Origin: a virus
IMG/VR virus record: IMGVR_UViG_3300030060_001855
Coordinates: 1 to 35,025 of that record
Length of the DNA stretch: 35,025 nucleotides
Reading direction: 5' to 3' (one strand)
This document shows, piece by piece, positions 16,003 to 23,977 of this stretch; position 1 is the first letter of the stretch, and every line of letters starts with the position of its first letter. Below the pieces are notes generated by a model, which had not been told where the DNA came from, ran no database searches, and saw only the letters and a program-made list of their open reading frames with translations. A program made the position numbers and the translations under genes.

Positions 16003-16439
16003 TAATCTATCCTAACTATCGCATTGCTTGCAGTCGCAGCTGGAAATACTATCTTAAAAGTACCACCTGCAACAGTAAAATCTCCACCGAAATTTAAAAC
16101 TGCAATTGCACCTCTAGAGTTTGATGAAGCATCTCCTAGAGTTTTATTATAAATTAAAGCACCTCTTGCAGTAAAACTAGCAGAAGTCCACTCTGGATCA
16201 GCTGCATCGAATACACCACTTGTGCTATTTTCTGTTACTGCTTTACTTGATAAAGCATTACCACCTGCTGTATAGCCAGATCCACTTACTTCATTAGAAG
16301 TAGTATATCCATCTGTGGCAGCATCTAAAGATGCAGAACTAGTATATAGTGCAATATAGATATCATCTGTGTCTAAATGATGATCACCTAGTAACGCATC
16401 TTTTTTGAACAATGTACACATTGCTTGAGTTATAGCCAT
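16002..16439 (-). CDS. conserved phage structural protein
   Basis: This 145-residue protein starts at ATG 16439 with a GAGG site. It contains the conserved string DIYIALYTSSASLDAATDGY near residue 27, then EVSGSGYTAGGNALSSK, TARGALIYN and a C-terminal FGGDFTVAGGTFKIVFP. I recognise this pattern from tail or head-tail structural proteins of many siphoviruses and podoviruses, without a defined role. The gene order places it with tail attachment proteins. Confidence 0.75.
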   Translation of the reverse strand: MAITQAMCTLFKKDALLGDHHLDTDDIYIALYTSSASLDAATDGYTTSNEVSGSGYTAGGNALSSKAVTENSTSGVFDAADPEWTSASFTARGALIYNKTLGDASSNSRGAIAVLNFGGDFTVAGGTFKIVFPAATASNAIVRID

Positions 16440-16441
16440 TT

Positions 16442-17065
16442 TTAAATACCTCCGTTATATTCTGCTGCAAAATTACGTTGCATTTCTTGTACGAATAAAT
16501 TCACAGCTTCGTCAAATTGTGTTTTATATAATTGTAATGTTTCTGGAGCTTTAAGGAAAGCAGAACTTTCATAAAGTGCTGCTGACAATAAAACATTAGG
16601 AGCATTAGAATCAACCCAAGTGGTTGTATTGCTTGAACTTAATCCAGTTTCTGGAGCAATAAAATCAACTTGGTAAGCAAGATCAGCAGATGGTGTCGGA
16701 GCAATTGTAATAATTGTTCCATCATTGCCTGAAGATTTAGTGCTATACATTATTGGTGTTCCTGTGTTAGAGGAATTTGGCCAATAATCTCTTAAATAAG
16801 AATCAATTCTATGATTCAAATAAACTTTATTGCTAGAATCAGTAATGCAGACTTGTCTTATCATTCTAGCATTTGCAATTGTATAATCAGATGTATTTGT
16901 AATTAATGTTCCTGTAAATGTATTTCTAAAACAAGGTAAATTAGGCAATCTTTGAAATACCATAGCTTCAGCTTGAGCGATTATATCATCAATAGATGCA
17001 ACAAACTCTGAACCATCATTCTCAATAAAATTTTGTATTTTAGTCTTTAAAGTTGTATAGCTCAT
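16442..17065 (-). CDS. head-tail adaptor-like protein
   Basis: This 207-residue protein starts at ATG 17065. It has an N-terminal helical part with FIENDGSEFVASIDDIIAQA and RLPNLPCFRNTFTGTL. A beta section with a TGTPIMYSTK turn follows (about 85-140), then a C-terminal helical bundle containing NAPNVLLSAALYESSAFLK. I recognise this organisation from marine phage adaptor or tail-tubular-A-like proteins that bind below the portal. A second protein of comparable design is encoded at 18342-19007, so the two may form successive rings of the short tail. The assignment rests on pattern memory and context. Confidence 0.68.
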   Translation of the reverse strand: MSYTTLKTKIQNFIENDGSEFVASIDDIIAQAEAMVFQRLPNLPCFRNTFTGTLITNTSDYTIANARMIRQVCITDSSNKVYLNHRIDSYLRDYWPNSSNTGTPIMYSTKSSGNDGTIITIAPTPSADLAYQVDFIAPETGLSSSNTTTWVDSNAPNVLLSAALYESSAFLKAPETLQLYKTQFDEAVNLFVQEMQRNFAAEYNGGI

Positions 17066-18342
17066 TAATTACCCCAAGTACCATCACCCCAAGTACCAGA
17101 ACCCCATTCTTGATTTACTGTTACTGATTCAGATCCTACACCACCAGTGCCACCTACACCAGTTTCAGTTATTGAAGTTTCAACTGCTTCAGATCCTACA
17201 CCACCAGTGCCACCAAGTCCAGATTCATTTATACTTAATTGTACACTTTCATCATTTGTTTCTCCAGGATTTCCTGCTTTACCAATACCTGCAACACCAC
17301 TTATAGATAAATGTAAATCTGCAATCAATGATACAGATCCTACACCACCAGTGCCTGCAACACCACTTACACCACCAGTACCTGCAATAATTGCTGTTCC
17401 AACATTACCTGCACCACCTAAACCAGTTTCAGTTATTGTAAGCTCAAAAGCTTCATCACCAACACCACCAGTGCCACCTAACCCAGTTTCATTTATTAAA
17501 GCTTGTGGAGTTTCATTCCCAACACCACCAGTGCCACCTGAAGCAGTTGGTGATACTAATATTCTTAAACCTTCTATACCAACTTCACCTGCACCACCTA
17601 ATGAACCAACACCAATAACAGGTGCAATTTCAACAGTTGTAACTGTATCAACTACATTTATTGTATTACCCATGCCATTGCCATGAACAGTACAATAATA
17701 TTTTAATGTATCAGGTGCATCAGAAGGAACAACAAATACAACTGTTGCACCTGAATCTCCTGCTGTACCATTTACTGTAACTCCAGAAGTATAAGATGCA
17801 TCAGCAGATGTTCTAAATGCCAAAGGATGTCCATCATTTGTGCTATCACTTTGATCAAAAGTATATGTTGCACCTCTTCTTAATGTAAGGACTGGATTAG
17901 TAGAACCATCTAGTGCAAATTTATTACCACCACTATCTACAACAGTTACAGCATAAGTTCTAGCTCCAATTCCTGCTCCAGTTTCACCTAAACCACCTAC
18001 CCCAGTTAGAGCCAAAGATGTAAATAAATCCATACTTCGTAAACTAACTTCACCTTTACAAGATGGTGTAGATCTATTAATTGTTTTTGGATCTACAGTC
18101 CAATCATAATTGTAAGCTAAATAAATTTCTACATTTTCTGGATCATTGTCAGGTCTTGGATTTAATAAACTTGTAGCATCTATTATATTTTTTACTGGTG
18201 TAAGTTGTGGATGTTTTGTTTCAAACTCTTCAGGTTCAACACGCAAATTATTCCAAGTAGTTTTAAGCTGTGTGTAAGGTACTTTAAAACCACTTATGTC
18301 ACTTATTGCATATGATTTTTTACCTTTTGCACGTTTTGCCAT
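17065..18342 (-). CDS. virion protein with cupredoxin-like domain and GGTGGVG repeats
   Basis: This 425-residue protein starts at ATG 18342. Residues 1-80 form a module (FKVPYTQLKTTWNNL; PEEFETKHPQLTP) familiar from marine phage structural proteins. Residues about 128-232 resemble a cupredoxin: a beta-rich stretch with LTLRRGATYTFD, GHPLAF (His172) and LKYYCTVHGNGM (Cys217, His220, Met224), a full set of type-1 copper ligands. Residues about 245-410 are Gly-rich repeats of GLGGTGGVG type separated by EAxxxxITETG strands. The C-terminus is GSGTWGDGTWGN. It lies between two connector-like genes, so it is probably a surface virion component. Copper binding is a prediction, not shown. Confidence 0.75.
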   Translation of the reverse strand: MAKRAKGKKSYAISDISGFKVPYTQLKTTWNNLRVEPEEFETKHPQLTPVKNIIDATSLLNPRPDNDPENVEIYLAYNYDWTVDPKTINRSTPSCKGEVSLRSMDLFTSLALTGVGGLGETGAGIGARTYAVTVVDSGGNKFALDGSTNPVLTLRRGATYTFDQSDSTNDGHPLAFRTSADASYTSGVTVNGTAGDSGATVVFVVPSDAPDTLKYYCTVHGNGMGNTINVVDTVTTVEIAPVIGVGSLGGAGEVGIEGLRILVSPTASGGTGGVGNETPQALINETGLGGTGGVGDEAFELTITETGLGGAGNVGTAIIAGTGGVSGVAGTGGVGSVSLIADLHLSISGVAGIGKAGNPGETNDESVQLSINESGLGGTGGVGSEAVETSITETGVGGTGGVGSESVTVNQEWGSGTWGDGTWGN

Positions 18343-19007
18343 TAACTTAAATTCAATACAGTGGGTTGAATCCTCAAATTAACACCATCATTATCAGATG
18401 AAGATGCAAAATTAAAAGACTTTTCATAAGCTTCATTTAAAAGTTGATATTTATCAGTAGCATATTTAAGTGCCAATTTAGCAGCTAATCCTGCACATAT
18501 ACAATCTGTCCAACGATAAGGTATATCAGCATCCTGGTTCGATGCTGTAACATCATCCAATTGATTAACTGCCCAATAAACCATTGTATAAGATGCATCT
18601 GGCACTTGCCAAAAATATATTTGTGGAGTGTATTGTTTATCAATCATATATTGATTAGGCTTTCCAGTTTCTGTTTTATTAGGAATTTGATTATATTCTG
18701 CTATAGAAACTCTATTAATCATTTGATCAGTATTATCTTCTCGTATGACTGCATCAATTATATCTATAGTTCCAACTGGAAGTGCATAATTAGATGTACC
18801 ACTAGACAAAGAAAGAGTATTATTACTTACTGCCCAATGATTAATTCCTCTGTTAGACCATTCAGAAAACAATAAATTTAAGCTTCTACGTGCAGATTTT
18901 GCAAAATAACCAGTTCTAGTCTGATTATCTATTCCACATCTTTCAAAAGACTCTGATATTATTTCTTCAATATTTGGTCTAAATGTTACTGTTCCAGAAG
19001 TTGCCAT
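18342..19007 (-). CDS. connector / tail-tubular-like protein
   Basis: This 221-residue protein starts at ATG 19007. It opens with a helical segment (IEEIISESFERCGI; SARRSLNLLFSEWSNRG). A beta section follows (LSLSSGTSNYALPVGTIDIIDAVI), then NKTETGKPNQYMID and a C-terminal helical section with DIPYRWTDCICAGLAAKLALKY. This pattern is familiar from phage head-tail connector proteins of the T7 gp11 / P22 gp4 functional class. It would form a ring between portal and hub. The family link comes from recognised sequence pattern and has not been checked by profile search. Confidence 0.72.
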   Translation of the reverse strand: MATSGTVTFRPNIEEIISESFERCGIDNQTRTGYFAKSARRSLNLLFSEWSNRGINHWAVSNNTLSLSSGTSNYALPVGTIDIIDAVIREDNTDQMINRVSIAEYNQIPNKTETGKPNQYMIDKQYTPQIYFWQVPDASYTMVYWAVNQLDDVTASNQDADIPYRWTDCICAGLAAKLALKYATDKYQLLNEAYEKSFNFASSSDNDGVNLRIQPTVLNLS

Positions 19008-19420
19008 TAATACTGTTTAATACCTCTAATTATAATTTGGTATGCATCTCCTGTTGCTCCTGCACCAGTAGTTGTGAATTTAATATCACCAGTTCCATTA
19101 GTGCCAAAAGACTTACTATTAGGTAATCCACCAAATTTAGAAAAATCTTGATAACCAGATTGACCTTCAGTTAAATGCATAATGATTATATTAGTATCTG
19201 CTGCAGCTAATATTTCAACTGTCATAGCTGATATTACCCACCAACACTCTACAATTCTAATTCCAGTGCATGTTTCACCATCAGCATTTGTTGCTAAAGC
19301 TGATACATCAATTTTAGAAACTGCACTTTCATTTCCTGTGTCTACATATTGATATTGGAAAGCATACACAACTTCATTTGTATTTTCTGATAATTTATTT
19401 ACTGTAACGATATCTGCCAT
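19007..19420 (-). CDS. virion structural protein of unknown role
   Basis: This 137-residue protein starts at ATG 19420 with a GGAG site. It is Thr/Ala/Ile-rich and beta-structured (VTVNKLSENTNEVVYAFQY; IRIVECWWVISAMTVEIL) and ends DAYQIIIRGIKQY. It resembles small virion proteins found just downstream of capsid genes in marine phages. It may be a capsid or neck decoration. No motif gives a specific function. Confidence 0.7.
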   Translation of the reverse strand: MADIVTVNKLSENTNEVVYAFQYQYVDTGNESAVSKIDVSALATNADGETCTGIRIVECWWVISAMTVEILAAADTNIIIMHLTEGQSGYQDFSKFGGLPNSKSFGTNGTGDIKFTTTGAGATGDAYQIIIRGIKQY

Positions 19421-19423
19421 TTA

Positions 19424-19612
19424 TCACTCCGATATTTCACCACGTAAAAGCATTGCTTTATATTCTGCACTCCCTTTAGGTGGGAGTGCTTTTTTAGTAG
19501 TTGTCGTTTTCTTAGGCTTTGTAGTGACCCAAGCTTCATTGACATCAGGAGTATTTGGATCGTCTGAAATAAATTTGCCAGATTTGGTTCTAGCTCTTTT
19601 TTTCTCAGCCAT
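19424..19612 (-). CDS. small basic Lys/Thr-rich protein
   Basis: This 62-residue protein starts at ATG 19612 with GGAG upstream. The N-terminal half is strongly basic (MAEKKRARTKSGKF), followed by a Thr/Lys run and a compact C-terminal helix (KGSAEYKAMLLRGEISE). It is predicted to be largely disordered, and may bind DNA or a virion partner by charge. It belongs to the set of tiny basic proteins scattered through this late region. Function unknown. Confidence 0.65.
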   Translation of the reverse strand: MAEKKRARTKSGKFISDDPNTPDVNEAWVTTKPKKTTTTKKALPPKGSAEYKAMLLRGEISE

Positions 19613-19623
19613 TTAAATCTCCA

Positions 19624-20343
19624 TTATCTATCTTGAGCTGCGAACATATAATCAATATTCATTGATTTAGTCCCAGTCGCAGAACCTGATAATTCCATAG
19701 CACCAAGTGCAAGATTTTCATCATCTGGAATATTATCTGTGTGAGTAGCCACTTTAGCTCTATTTACAAAAAATTCTACTGAACCTGTACTTTTTACATG
19801 AATGCCTAATGTAACTGCTGTTCCACTTTCAATATCAATGCCAGAATCGGTTGTAGTTGCAGTTCCATCTTTTTCTGTAACACAATCAATGTTGCTATCG
19901 CCATCATCTACTTGAAATACAATTCTGTCAGCTGCTGCCAACATGTTTTCTGGATTAGTCGCAAAGTTTACTGTTAATCCAATACAAATATCCATTGCAT
20001 CACCTTCAGCATCTGTAGGTGTTATTTTGGTTTCAAACCAAATATCTCTTCCAGAACTTACAGCAAAAATTTCATTTCCTTGTATTGAAGAACCATCATC
20101 ATCAGTAGTTGCTTGAGAACTCATTGTCAAAGCACCACCATCAACATCAGCTGCAATTGCAACAGATGCACTTGAATCTTTTACAACAGTCCAATCATTT
20201 GTTGAATCAAGTGTAACACCAGTAAAATCATCCATGTAAACCATGTAATCTGGATTTCTATCAATTGGTAAATTTTCAAACCAACCTTTAGAGTTGCCCT
20301 TTCCTGAAAATAGAATAGGACCTGAAAAATGTGTATTAGCCAT
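19624..20343 (-). CDS. jelly-roll-like virion protein
   Basis: This 239-residue protein starts at ATG 20343 behind CAGGAG. It opens MANTHFSGPILFSGKG, a start I recognise from marine phage virion proteins. The following beta-rich body (FAVSSGRDIWFETKITPTD; TGSVEFFVNRAKVATHTDN) has the look of a concanavalin-like lectin or glucanase-type sandwich. It is the first gene after the capsid terminator, preceded by a 16-bp palindrome, so it may be separately controlled. A surface or carbohydrate-binding role is plausible but unproven. Confidence 0.7.
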   Translation of the reverse strand: MANTHFSGPILFSGKGNSKGWFENLPIDRNPDYMVYMDDFTGVTLDSTNDWTVVKDSSASVAIAADVDGGALTMSSQATTDDDGSSIQGNEIFAVSSGRDIWFETKITPTDAEGDAMDICIGLTVNFATNPENMLAAADRIVFQVDDGDSNIDCVTEKDGTATTTDSGIDIESGTAVTLGIHVKSTGSVEFFVNRAKVATHTDNIPDDENLALGAMELSGSATGTKSMNIDYMFAAQDR

Positions 20344-20368
20344 GTGTATCTCCTGTCTTGGCTAGTGT

Positions 20369-20384
20369 CAGTTGTATACAACTG
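20369..20384. promoter_or_regulatory. 16-bp perfect palindrome upstream of 20343
   Basis: CAGTTGTATACAACTG is its own reverse complement and lies between the capsid terminator and the start of the next minus-strand gene, 26 bases before its ATG. It could be a dimeric regulator site, part of a late promoter, or simply a hairpin in the leader. No recognisable -35/-10 pair is seen around it. Confidence 0.55.
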
Positions 20385-20390
20385 TCAGGA

Positions 20391-20420
20391 TTAAAATAAA
20401 AGGGGAGATTTCTCTCCCCT
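20391..20420 (-). terminator. rho-independent terminator after the capsid gene
   Basis: On the minus strand an 8-bp GC-rich stem (AGGGGAGA / TCTCCCCT) closes a GAAA tetraloop at 20420-20401 and is followed by TTTATTTTAA. It lies directly after the major capsid stop at 20430. This is a textbook terminator that should end most of the capsid operon transcripts and lower expression of the genes to its left. Confidence 0.9.
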
Positions 20421-20429
20421 CAGTTTTTA

Positions 20430-21344
20430 TTAGGCAGCTCCTTCAGTACCAAAAATACCTCGCCAATCAGTAAAACCGAAAGAATATCTTTCTCTTACCT
20501 TATAACGAACATTTCCAGTCTCAAAGTCACCTTCCATACCTTTTTTCATAGGACTTCTTTGGAACATTTTCATTCCATCAGGAACGTCAGTCAAAATAAA
20601 AAATGCATCCGAATCAGTTAATCTTCTCATGATATGATATCCTTGAGGTAAATAACCACCATTGCGAATTGCATTAATGTCATTGTCAGCAGTTCCAGTC
20701 CTTAACTGTGATTCTAATAATCTTTCAGCAGTAAAGGTATACGCTGTTGGAATTATCAAAGTTGTACCTTGAGCTGCAACTCTCAAACCACGATCATCTT
20801 TCATATCTGCGATTTGAATTAACATTGACTCAAGTGATGTTTCAGATAAGTCAGCTGCTGTTGCCAAAGTATTACTTTGGTTTCCATTAGTTGTCGGATG
20901 AGATGCACTTAAAAGTGCAACACCATCACCACCACCATATGGATCAGTATTAGAAGTCGCATTATTCAAAATATTTGCAGCCTTGATTTCTTTTGTAGAA
21001 GCCATAGATCTTGCAAGTGCTTTTGTATAACGTGACGCTATTGAACCATATTGACCATCTTCTTCAGCTTCTTCTGTAATTGAAAATGCTAATGCTACAG
21101 TTTCATGTTGGTATCTAGCTGTCCACTGCTGACTTGCAGTATCATAACTAATAGCTGAACCTTCATTCTTTGTTGGTGCATTACCAAAACCTTGCAACAA
21201 TACATCTTCTTCAAAAGCTCTTGTAGAAGTGTTAGCAGAAAAAACTGCTTCATATTCTGGTGGATAACGATCATACTCAAGACCAAAAAGGGTATTCAAC
21301 CCTGGCTCAAGCATTTTAGCAAATTGTGCTCTATTCATAGCCAT
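20430..21344 (-). CDS. major capsid protein (HK97 fold, Mu gpT-like)
   Basis: This 304-residue protein starts at ATG 21344 behind GGGAGA. The early motif YPPEYEAVFSANTSTRAFEED and the central ERLLESQLRTGTADND with YHIMRRLTDSDAFFILTD match the pattern of Mu gpT-type major head subunits (HK97 fold). The C-terminus VRYKVRERYSFGFTDWRGIFG is also typical. The position fits: scaffold and decoration-like genes lie just upstream and a strong terminator directly follows. No prohead protease gene was recognised in the window, so maturation may depend on another protein or on none. Confidence 0.87.
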   Translation of the reverse strand: MAMNRAQFAKMLEPGLNTLFGLEYDRYPPEYEAVFSANTSTRAFEEDVLLQGFGNAPTKNEGSAISYDTASQQWTARYQHETVALAFSITEEAEEDGQYGSIASRYTKALARSMASTKEIKAANILNNATSNTDPYGGGDGVALLSASHPTTNGNQSNTLATAADLSETSLESMLIQIADMKDDRGLRVAAQGTTLIIPTAYTFTAERLLESQLRTGTADNDINAIRNGGYLPQGYHIMRRLTDSDAFFILTDVPDGMKMFQRSPMKKGMEGDFETGNVRYKVRERYSFGFTDWRGIFGTEGAA

Positions 21345-21357
21345 TGTCTAATCTCCC

Positions 21358-21909
21358 TTATATACCTGCTGTTGCTTTGAGAAGGTGCTCATTTACAAGC
21401 ACTTCCAAAACAGCATATTGTGCCATTGAATTATCAGGTGTTTCATGCAAAGCTATAATCTTACATGTAGCAGTACCATTTGCCATAGTACCATTTAAGC
21501 TAAATCCTGATCTACCAGTAACAGTTGAACCTGCACCTGCAACAACATCAGCACAATTACCAATGTTAGTTTGGGCAGGAGTTCCTGCTGACTGAATTTT
21601 ATACACAATATATGGATCATCATATACATATGCGATTATATTTGTAGCAGTAGTGCCACTTGGCCAATACTCACTATAAACATAAGAACCATCTGAAGCA
21701 GTATAGCTCACACCTGCAAATACACCAATATTGTTTGTTTCTGTAGCAGTATGAGGTGTAATTACACCATCTGCTGTAAGAATGCAAAGATCACCACTAA
21801 AGATGTTCTCTGCCAAACCACTTGTTATTGTATATTTGTTAGCACGAGGAATATTACCACTCATATGGCGAACTGGCACTAAGCCAAAGGCAGCGTTTAC
21901 GTTTGCCAT
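21358..21909 (-). CDS. capsid decoration / stabilisation-like protein
   Basis: This 183-residue protein starts at ATG 21909 with GAGGAG upstream. It opens MANVNAAFGLVPVRHMSGN, familiar from proteins encoded next to Mu gpT-like capsids in marine phages. The body is beta-rich, with a YSEYWPSGTTATN segment at about 80-95 and GNCADVVAGAGSTVTGRSG near 120. It is probably a head-surface protein present in many copies. The role is inferred from its neighbour and composition. Confidence 0.75.
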   Translation of the reverse strand: MANVNAAFGLVPVRHMSGNIPRANKYTITSGLAENIFSGDLCILTADGVITPHTATETNNIGVFAGVSYTASDGSYVYSEYWPSGTTATNIIAYVYDDPYIVYKIQSAGTPAQTNIGNCADVVAGAGSTVTGRSGFSLNGTMANGTATCKIIALHETPDNSMAQYAVLEVLVNEHLLKATAGI

Positions 21910-21934
21910 TATTTTGTCTCCTCAGAGTTAAGTT

Positions 21935-22417
21935 TCAATCTTCCATGACAGATAAATCTCTGCCACGACTAGAATTGGATGTCCGATCTTGGTAGATCCT
22001 CTGTCCATTGTTTCGACCTAACGCATCCAGATCACCTGCGATTGATTGGTTTGCCTCTGAACTTTTATTTTTGTAATAGTCCTTCTGTGCCTTGTGTCTT
22101 TCTTTTGGCATTTCACAAAGCAACATGCCTTCAATCCCTATTGACCCTTGCCACTGTCCATGATTGATAGTTGGATACAACTTCTCTTTCACAGTATCAG
22201 CTTTGCGTGGACTCCATCCTTCACGCATACGTTTGTACACATTGTCTGGAGTTTCCTTACCCTGAATCGAGGTAGCTATCCATCGTTGAACATATCCTGG
22301 TCGAGGTTCTGGAGCATCCAACAATGATGGTGGTTTCCATGCAGTATCTGGTCTTACTTCACCTTCACGCATTGAAACCCTATTTTCATTCGCACGAATA
22401 TTTCTATTTTCAACCAT
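21935..22417 (-). CDS. conserved protein of capsid cluster, unknown function
   Basis: This 160-residue protein starts at ATG 22417. It is polar and rich in Arg, Lys, Asn and Pro. The centre holds RPGYVQRWIATSIQGKETPDN, a KRMREGWSPRKAD segment and IGIEGMLLCEMPKER, strings I recognise from proteins between scaffold and capsid genes in marine phages. The C-terminal 40 residues are disordered and Arg/Ser-rich. It may act in head assembly. No named family is offered. Confidence 0.75.
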   Translation of the reverse strand: MVENRNIRANENRVSMREGEVRPDTAWKPPSLLDAPEPRPGYVQRWIATSIQGKETPDNVYKRMREGWSPRKADTVKEKLYPTINHGQWQGSIGIEGMLLCEMPKERHKAQKDYYKNKSSEANQSIAGDLDALGRNNGQRIYQDRTSNSSRGRDLSVMED

Positions 22418-22419
22418 GA

Positions 22420-23319
22420 CTAACCTCTTTGCTGTTTTCTGATTTCAGATTCATATTTTTTAAGACTTCTTTCATCACTAATACCAAGCTGTCGAGCCAT
22501 TTCAAGTTGATCTTTACTCATTCGTACTCTATTGCCCTTGTAAGACGAGCCACCAGTAGAAGGTGCAATTGGTTGTCTACTTTTTACTTTAGCCTTAGTC
22601 GGACTTGATCCTGATACTAATTCAGGAAATACTTTTTGTAAACGATTATTTAATTCACTGTAATAATCGTCAGAATTTTTATCAAAACCTTCCATTTCTA
22701 TTTGGATATCAAAAGACCTTGCCAATGCAGTTTCTCTTTCAAATCCTGGTGAATTAAACCAATTATTCTTCTGCCACCAATCAATAGCTTTAGGTGGTGC
22801 AGGATTTTGAACAGTTTGCTGTGCTTTGCCTACTGTCGGTGAAACAGATTGTTGTTGAGCTTGTTGACGTTGCATTTCTGCAACTCTTAAAGCAGCTCTC
22901 ATATCTGCTAATTGTTCTGTAAAATTAATAGCTGCTTTAGTATCACCTTCTTCAGTAGCTTTTTCTAAAGCTCTTTTTGTTTGGTCATACCTTGTTTTAA
23001 ATTCATTTTGTGCAGATTTTTCTGATCCTTGCTCTAATCTAGATAACCTAGCATTTAATTGAGCATTTTGCTCTTGCATTAATCTAGTTTGTTCTTCTGC
23101 TTCTCTTCTTTGATCAACAAGCTTTTTTATTCTTTTTTGAACTTTATCTCCATAGTCATCTTTTTCTTGTTGCTCTACTGCTTGTTGTTTTTCTTCAGCT
23201 ACGTCTTTAGCTTCTTCCTTTGGATCTTCTGTAATTTCTATTTGAAATTCTTCTGGATCTGCTTGAGCTTTTTTAATTTCATCATTAATTTCATCAATTA
23301 CTTCTTTTTGATCTTGCAT
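22420..23319 (-). CDS. scaffolding-like protein
   Basis: The chosen start is ATG 23319 (MQDQKEV) with GGAG ten bases upstream; extension to a TTG at 23334 would place that ribosome site inside the gene. The 299-residue product is highly acidic at its N-terminus, then forms a long Gln/Glu/Arg coiled coil (about 60-155). An ordered IDWWQKNNWFNSPGFERE segment lies near 180 and the C-terminus is basic (RVRMSKDQLEMARQ...). The acidic coil with a basic C-terminal end, just upstream of the capsid gene, is the usual arrangement of an internal scaffolding protein. Proteolysis on maturation is not demonstrated. Confidence 0.82.
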   Translation of the reverse strand: MQDQKEVIDEINDEIKKAQADPEEFQIEITEDPKEEAKDVAEEKQQAVEQQEKDDYGDKVQKRIKKLVDQRREAEEQTRLMQEQNAQLNARLSRLEQGSEKSAQNEFKTRYDQTKRALEKATEEGDTKAAINFTEQLADMRAALRVAEMQRQQAQQQSVSPTVGKAQQTVQNPAPPKAIDWWQKNNWFNSPGFERETALARSFDIQIEMEGFDKNSDDYYSELNNRLQKVFPELVSGSSPTKAKVKSRQPIAPSTGGSSYKGNRVRMSKDQLEMARQLGISDERSLKKYESEIRKQQRG

Positions 23320-23335
23320 GGTTGCGTTCTCCAAG

Positions 23336-23743
23336 TTATGTCGCTATGTAAGATGTAACTTCTACACTTTCTGGTAAAATAGATGTAATTTCATCATCAT
23401 TTAACAAAAGTAAACGTACACCATTAATTGTAACTTTCTGACCTGCATACTTTCCGTATGTAACTCTGTCACCTTCTTTCGGTACAGTTGTCATTCTCCA
23501 TGACTGCCCAGTATCACGATCTTTATAAGCCAAATCACCCAAAGCCAATACACGACCATGAGCAGTCATATATTCTTCATTATCTTTTGATTGAGATGCC
23601 AGATACAAACCACCTTTAGTTTTCATTTTAACTTGATGAGGTTGTATCAATACTTTCCAATTTAATGGTTTTGGAAGTTGTTGCGTATAAATCGTCTGTT
23701 CAGTCGATTCGTCTTTATATTCTTTGTATACTCTATATCCCAC
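23336..23743 (-). CDS. phage GroES-like co-chaperonin
   Basis: This 135-residue protein starts at GTG 23743 behind GGAAG. The segment LNWKVLIQPHQVKMKTKGG followed by LYLASQSKDNEEYMTAHGRV and ALGDLAYKDRD reads as a Cpn10 fold: an opening beta strand, a mobile-loop region (KMKTKGGLYLA), and a GDRVTYGKYAGQKV strand pair near 90-105. The end LLLLNDDEITSIL matches the usual Cpn10 C-terminus. It should pair with host GroEL, as T4 gp31 does, to fold the capsid protein encoded shortly downstream. The extra 25 residues at the N-terminus and the C-terminal tail are phage-specific. A well-supported call by motif, unverified by profile. Confidence 0.85.
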   Translation of the reverse strand: MGYRVYKEYKDESTEQTIYTQQLPKPLNWKVLIQPHQVKMKTKGGLYLASQSKDNEEYMTAHGRVLALGDLAYKDRDTGQSWRMTTVPKEGDRVTYGKYAGQKVTINGVRLLLLNDDEITSILPESVEVTSYIAT

Positions 23744-23779
23744 TTTTACTTCCTTTCTCTTGCATGGTGATGAGTCATG

Positions 23780-23977
23780 TTATTCATCCTCTTTATCTAA
23801 TTTTTTCATTGTATCATCGATAATTTCAGAAGCTTGTGTTAATCCCTCTGCAATACCAACGTGTTTATGATATGATTCAAAATCGGAAATACGACCTTCA
23901 ATCATCCCCTTCGCTATTTCTAGCTTCTTCTGTTCCAGATTTTCTTTTATCTTCTGCAACAGGTCTGTTATCGTCAT
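23780..23977 (-). CDS. small helical protein
   Basis: This 65-residue protein starts at ATG 23977 behind a GGGGG site. It is almost entirely helical and charged: LLQKIKENLEQKKLEIAKGM, then a turn and ASEIIDDTMKKLDKEDE. It may be a small coiled-coil assembly factor. It overlaps the end of a shorter upstream ORF by 80 bases in another frame, which is unusual even in this compact region. Function unknown. Confidence 0.65.
   Translation of the reverse strand: MTITDLLQKIKENLEQKKLEIAKGMIEGRISDFESYHKHVGIAEGLTQASEIIDDTMKKLDKEDE

Noticed and set aside
17147-17686. 179-aa plus-strand ORF, Pro/Thr-rich
   Set aside because: It is the mirror image of the Gly-rich repeats of the minus-strand virion protein; repeats often keep the opposite frame open.
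23320-23334. Upstream TTG start for the scaffold-like gene
   Set aside because: The TTG lies on the GGAG ribosome site that serves the ATG at 23319.
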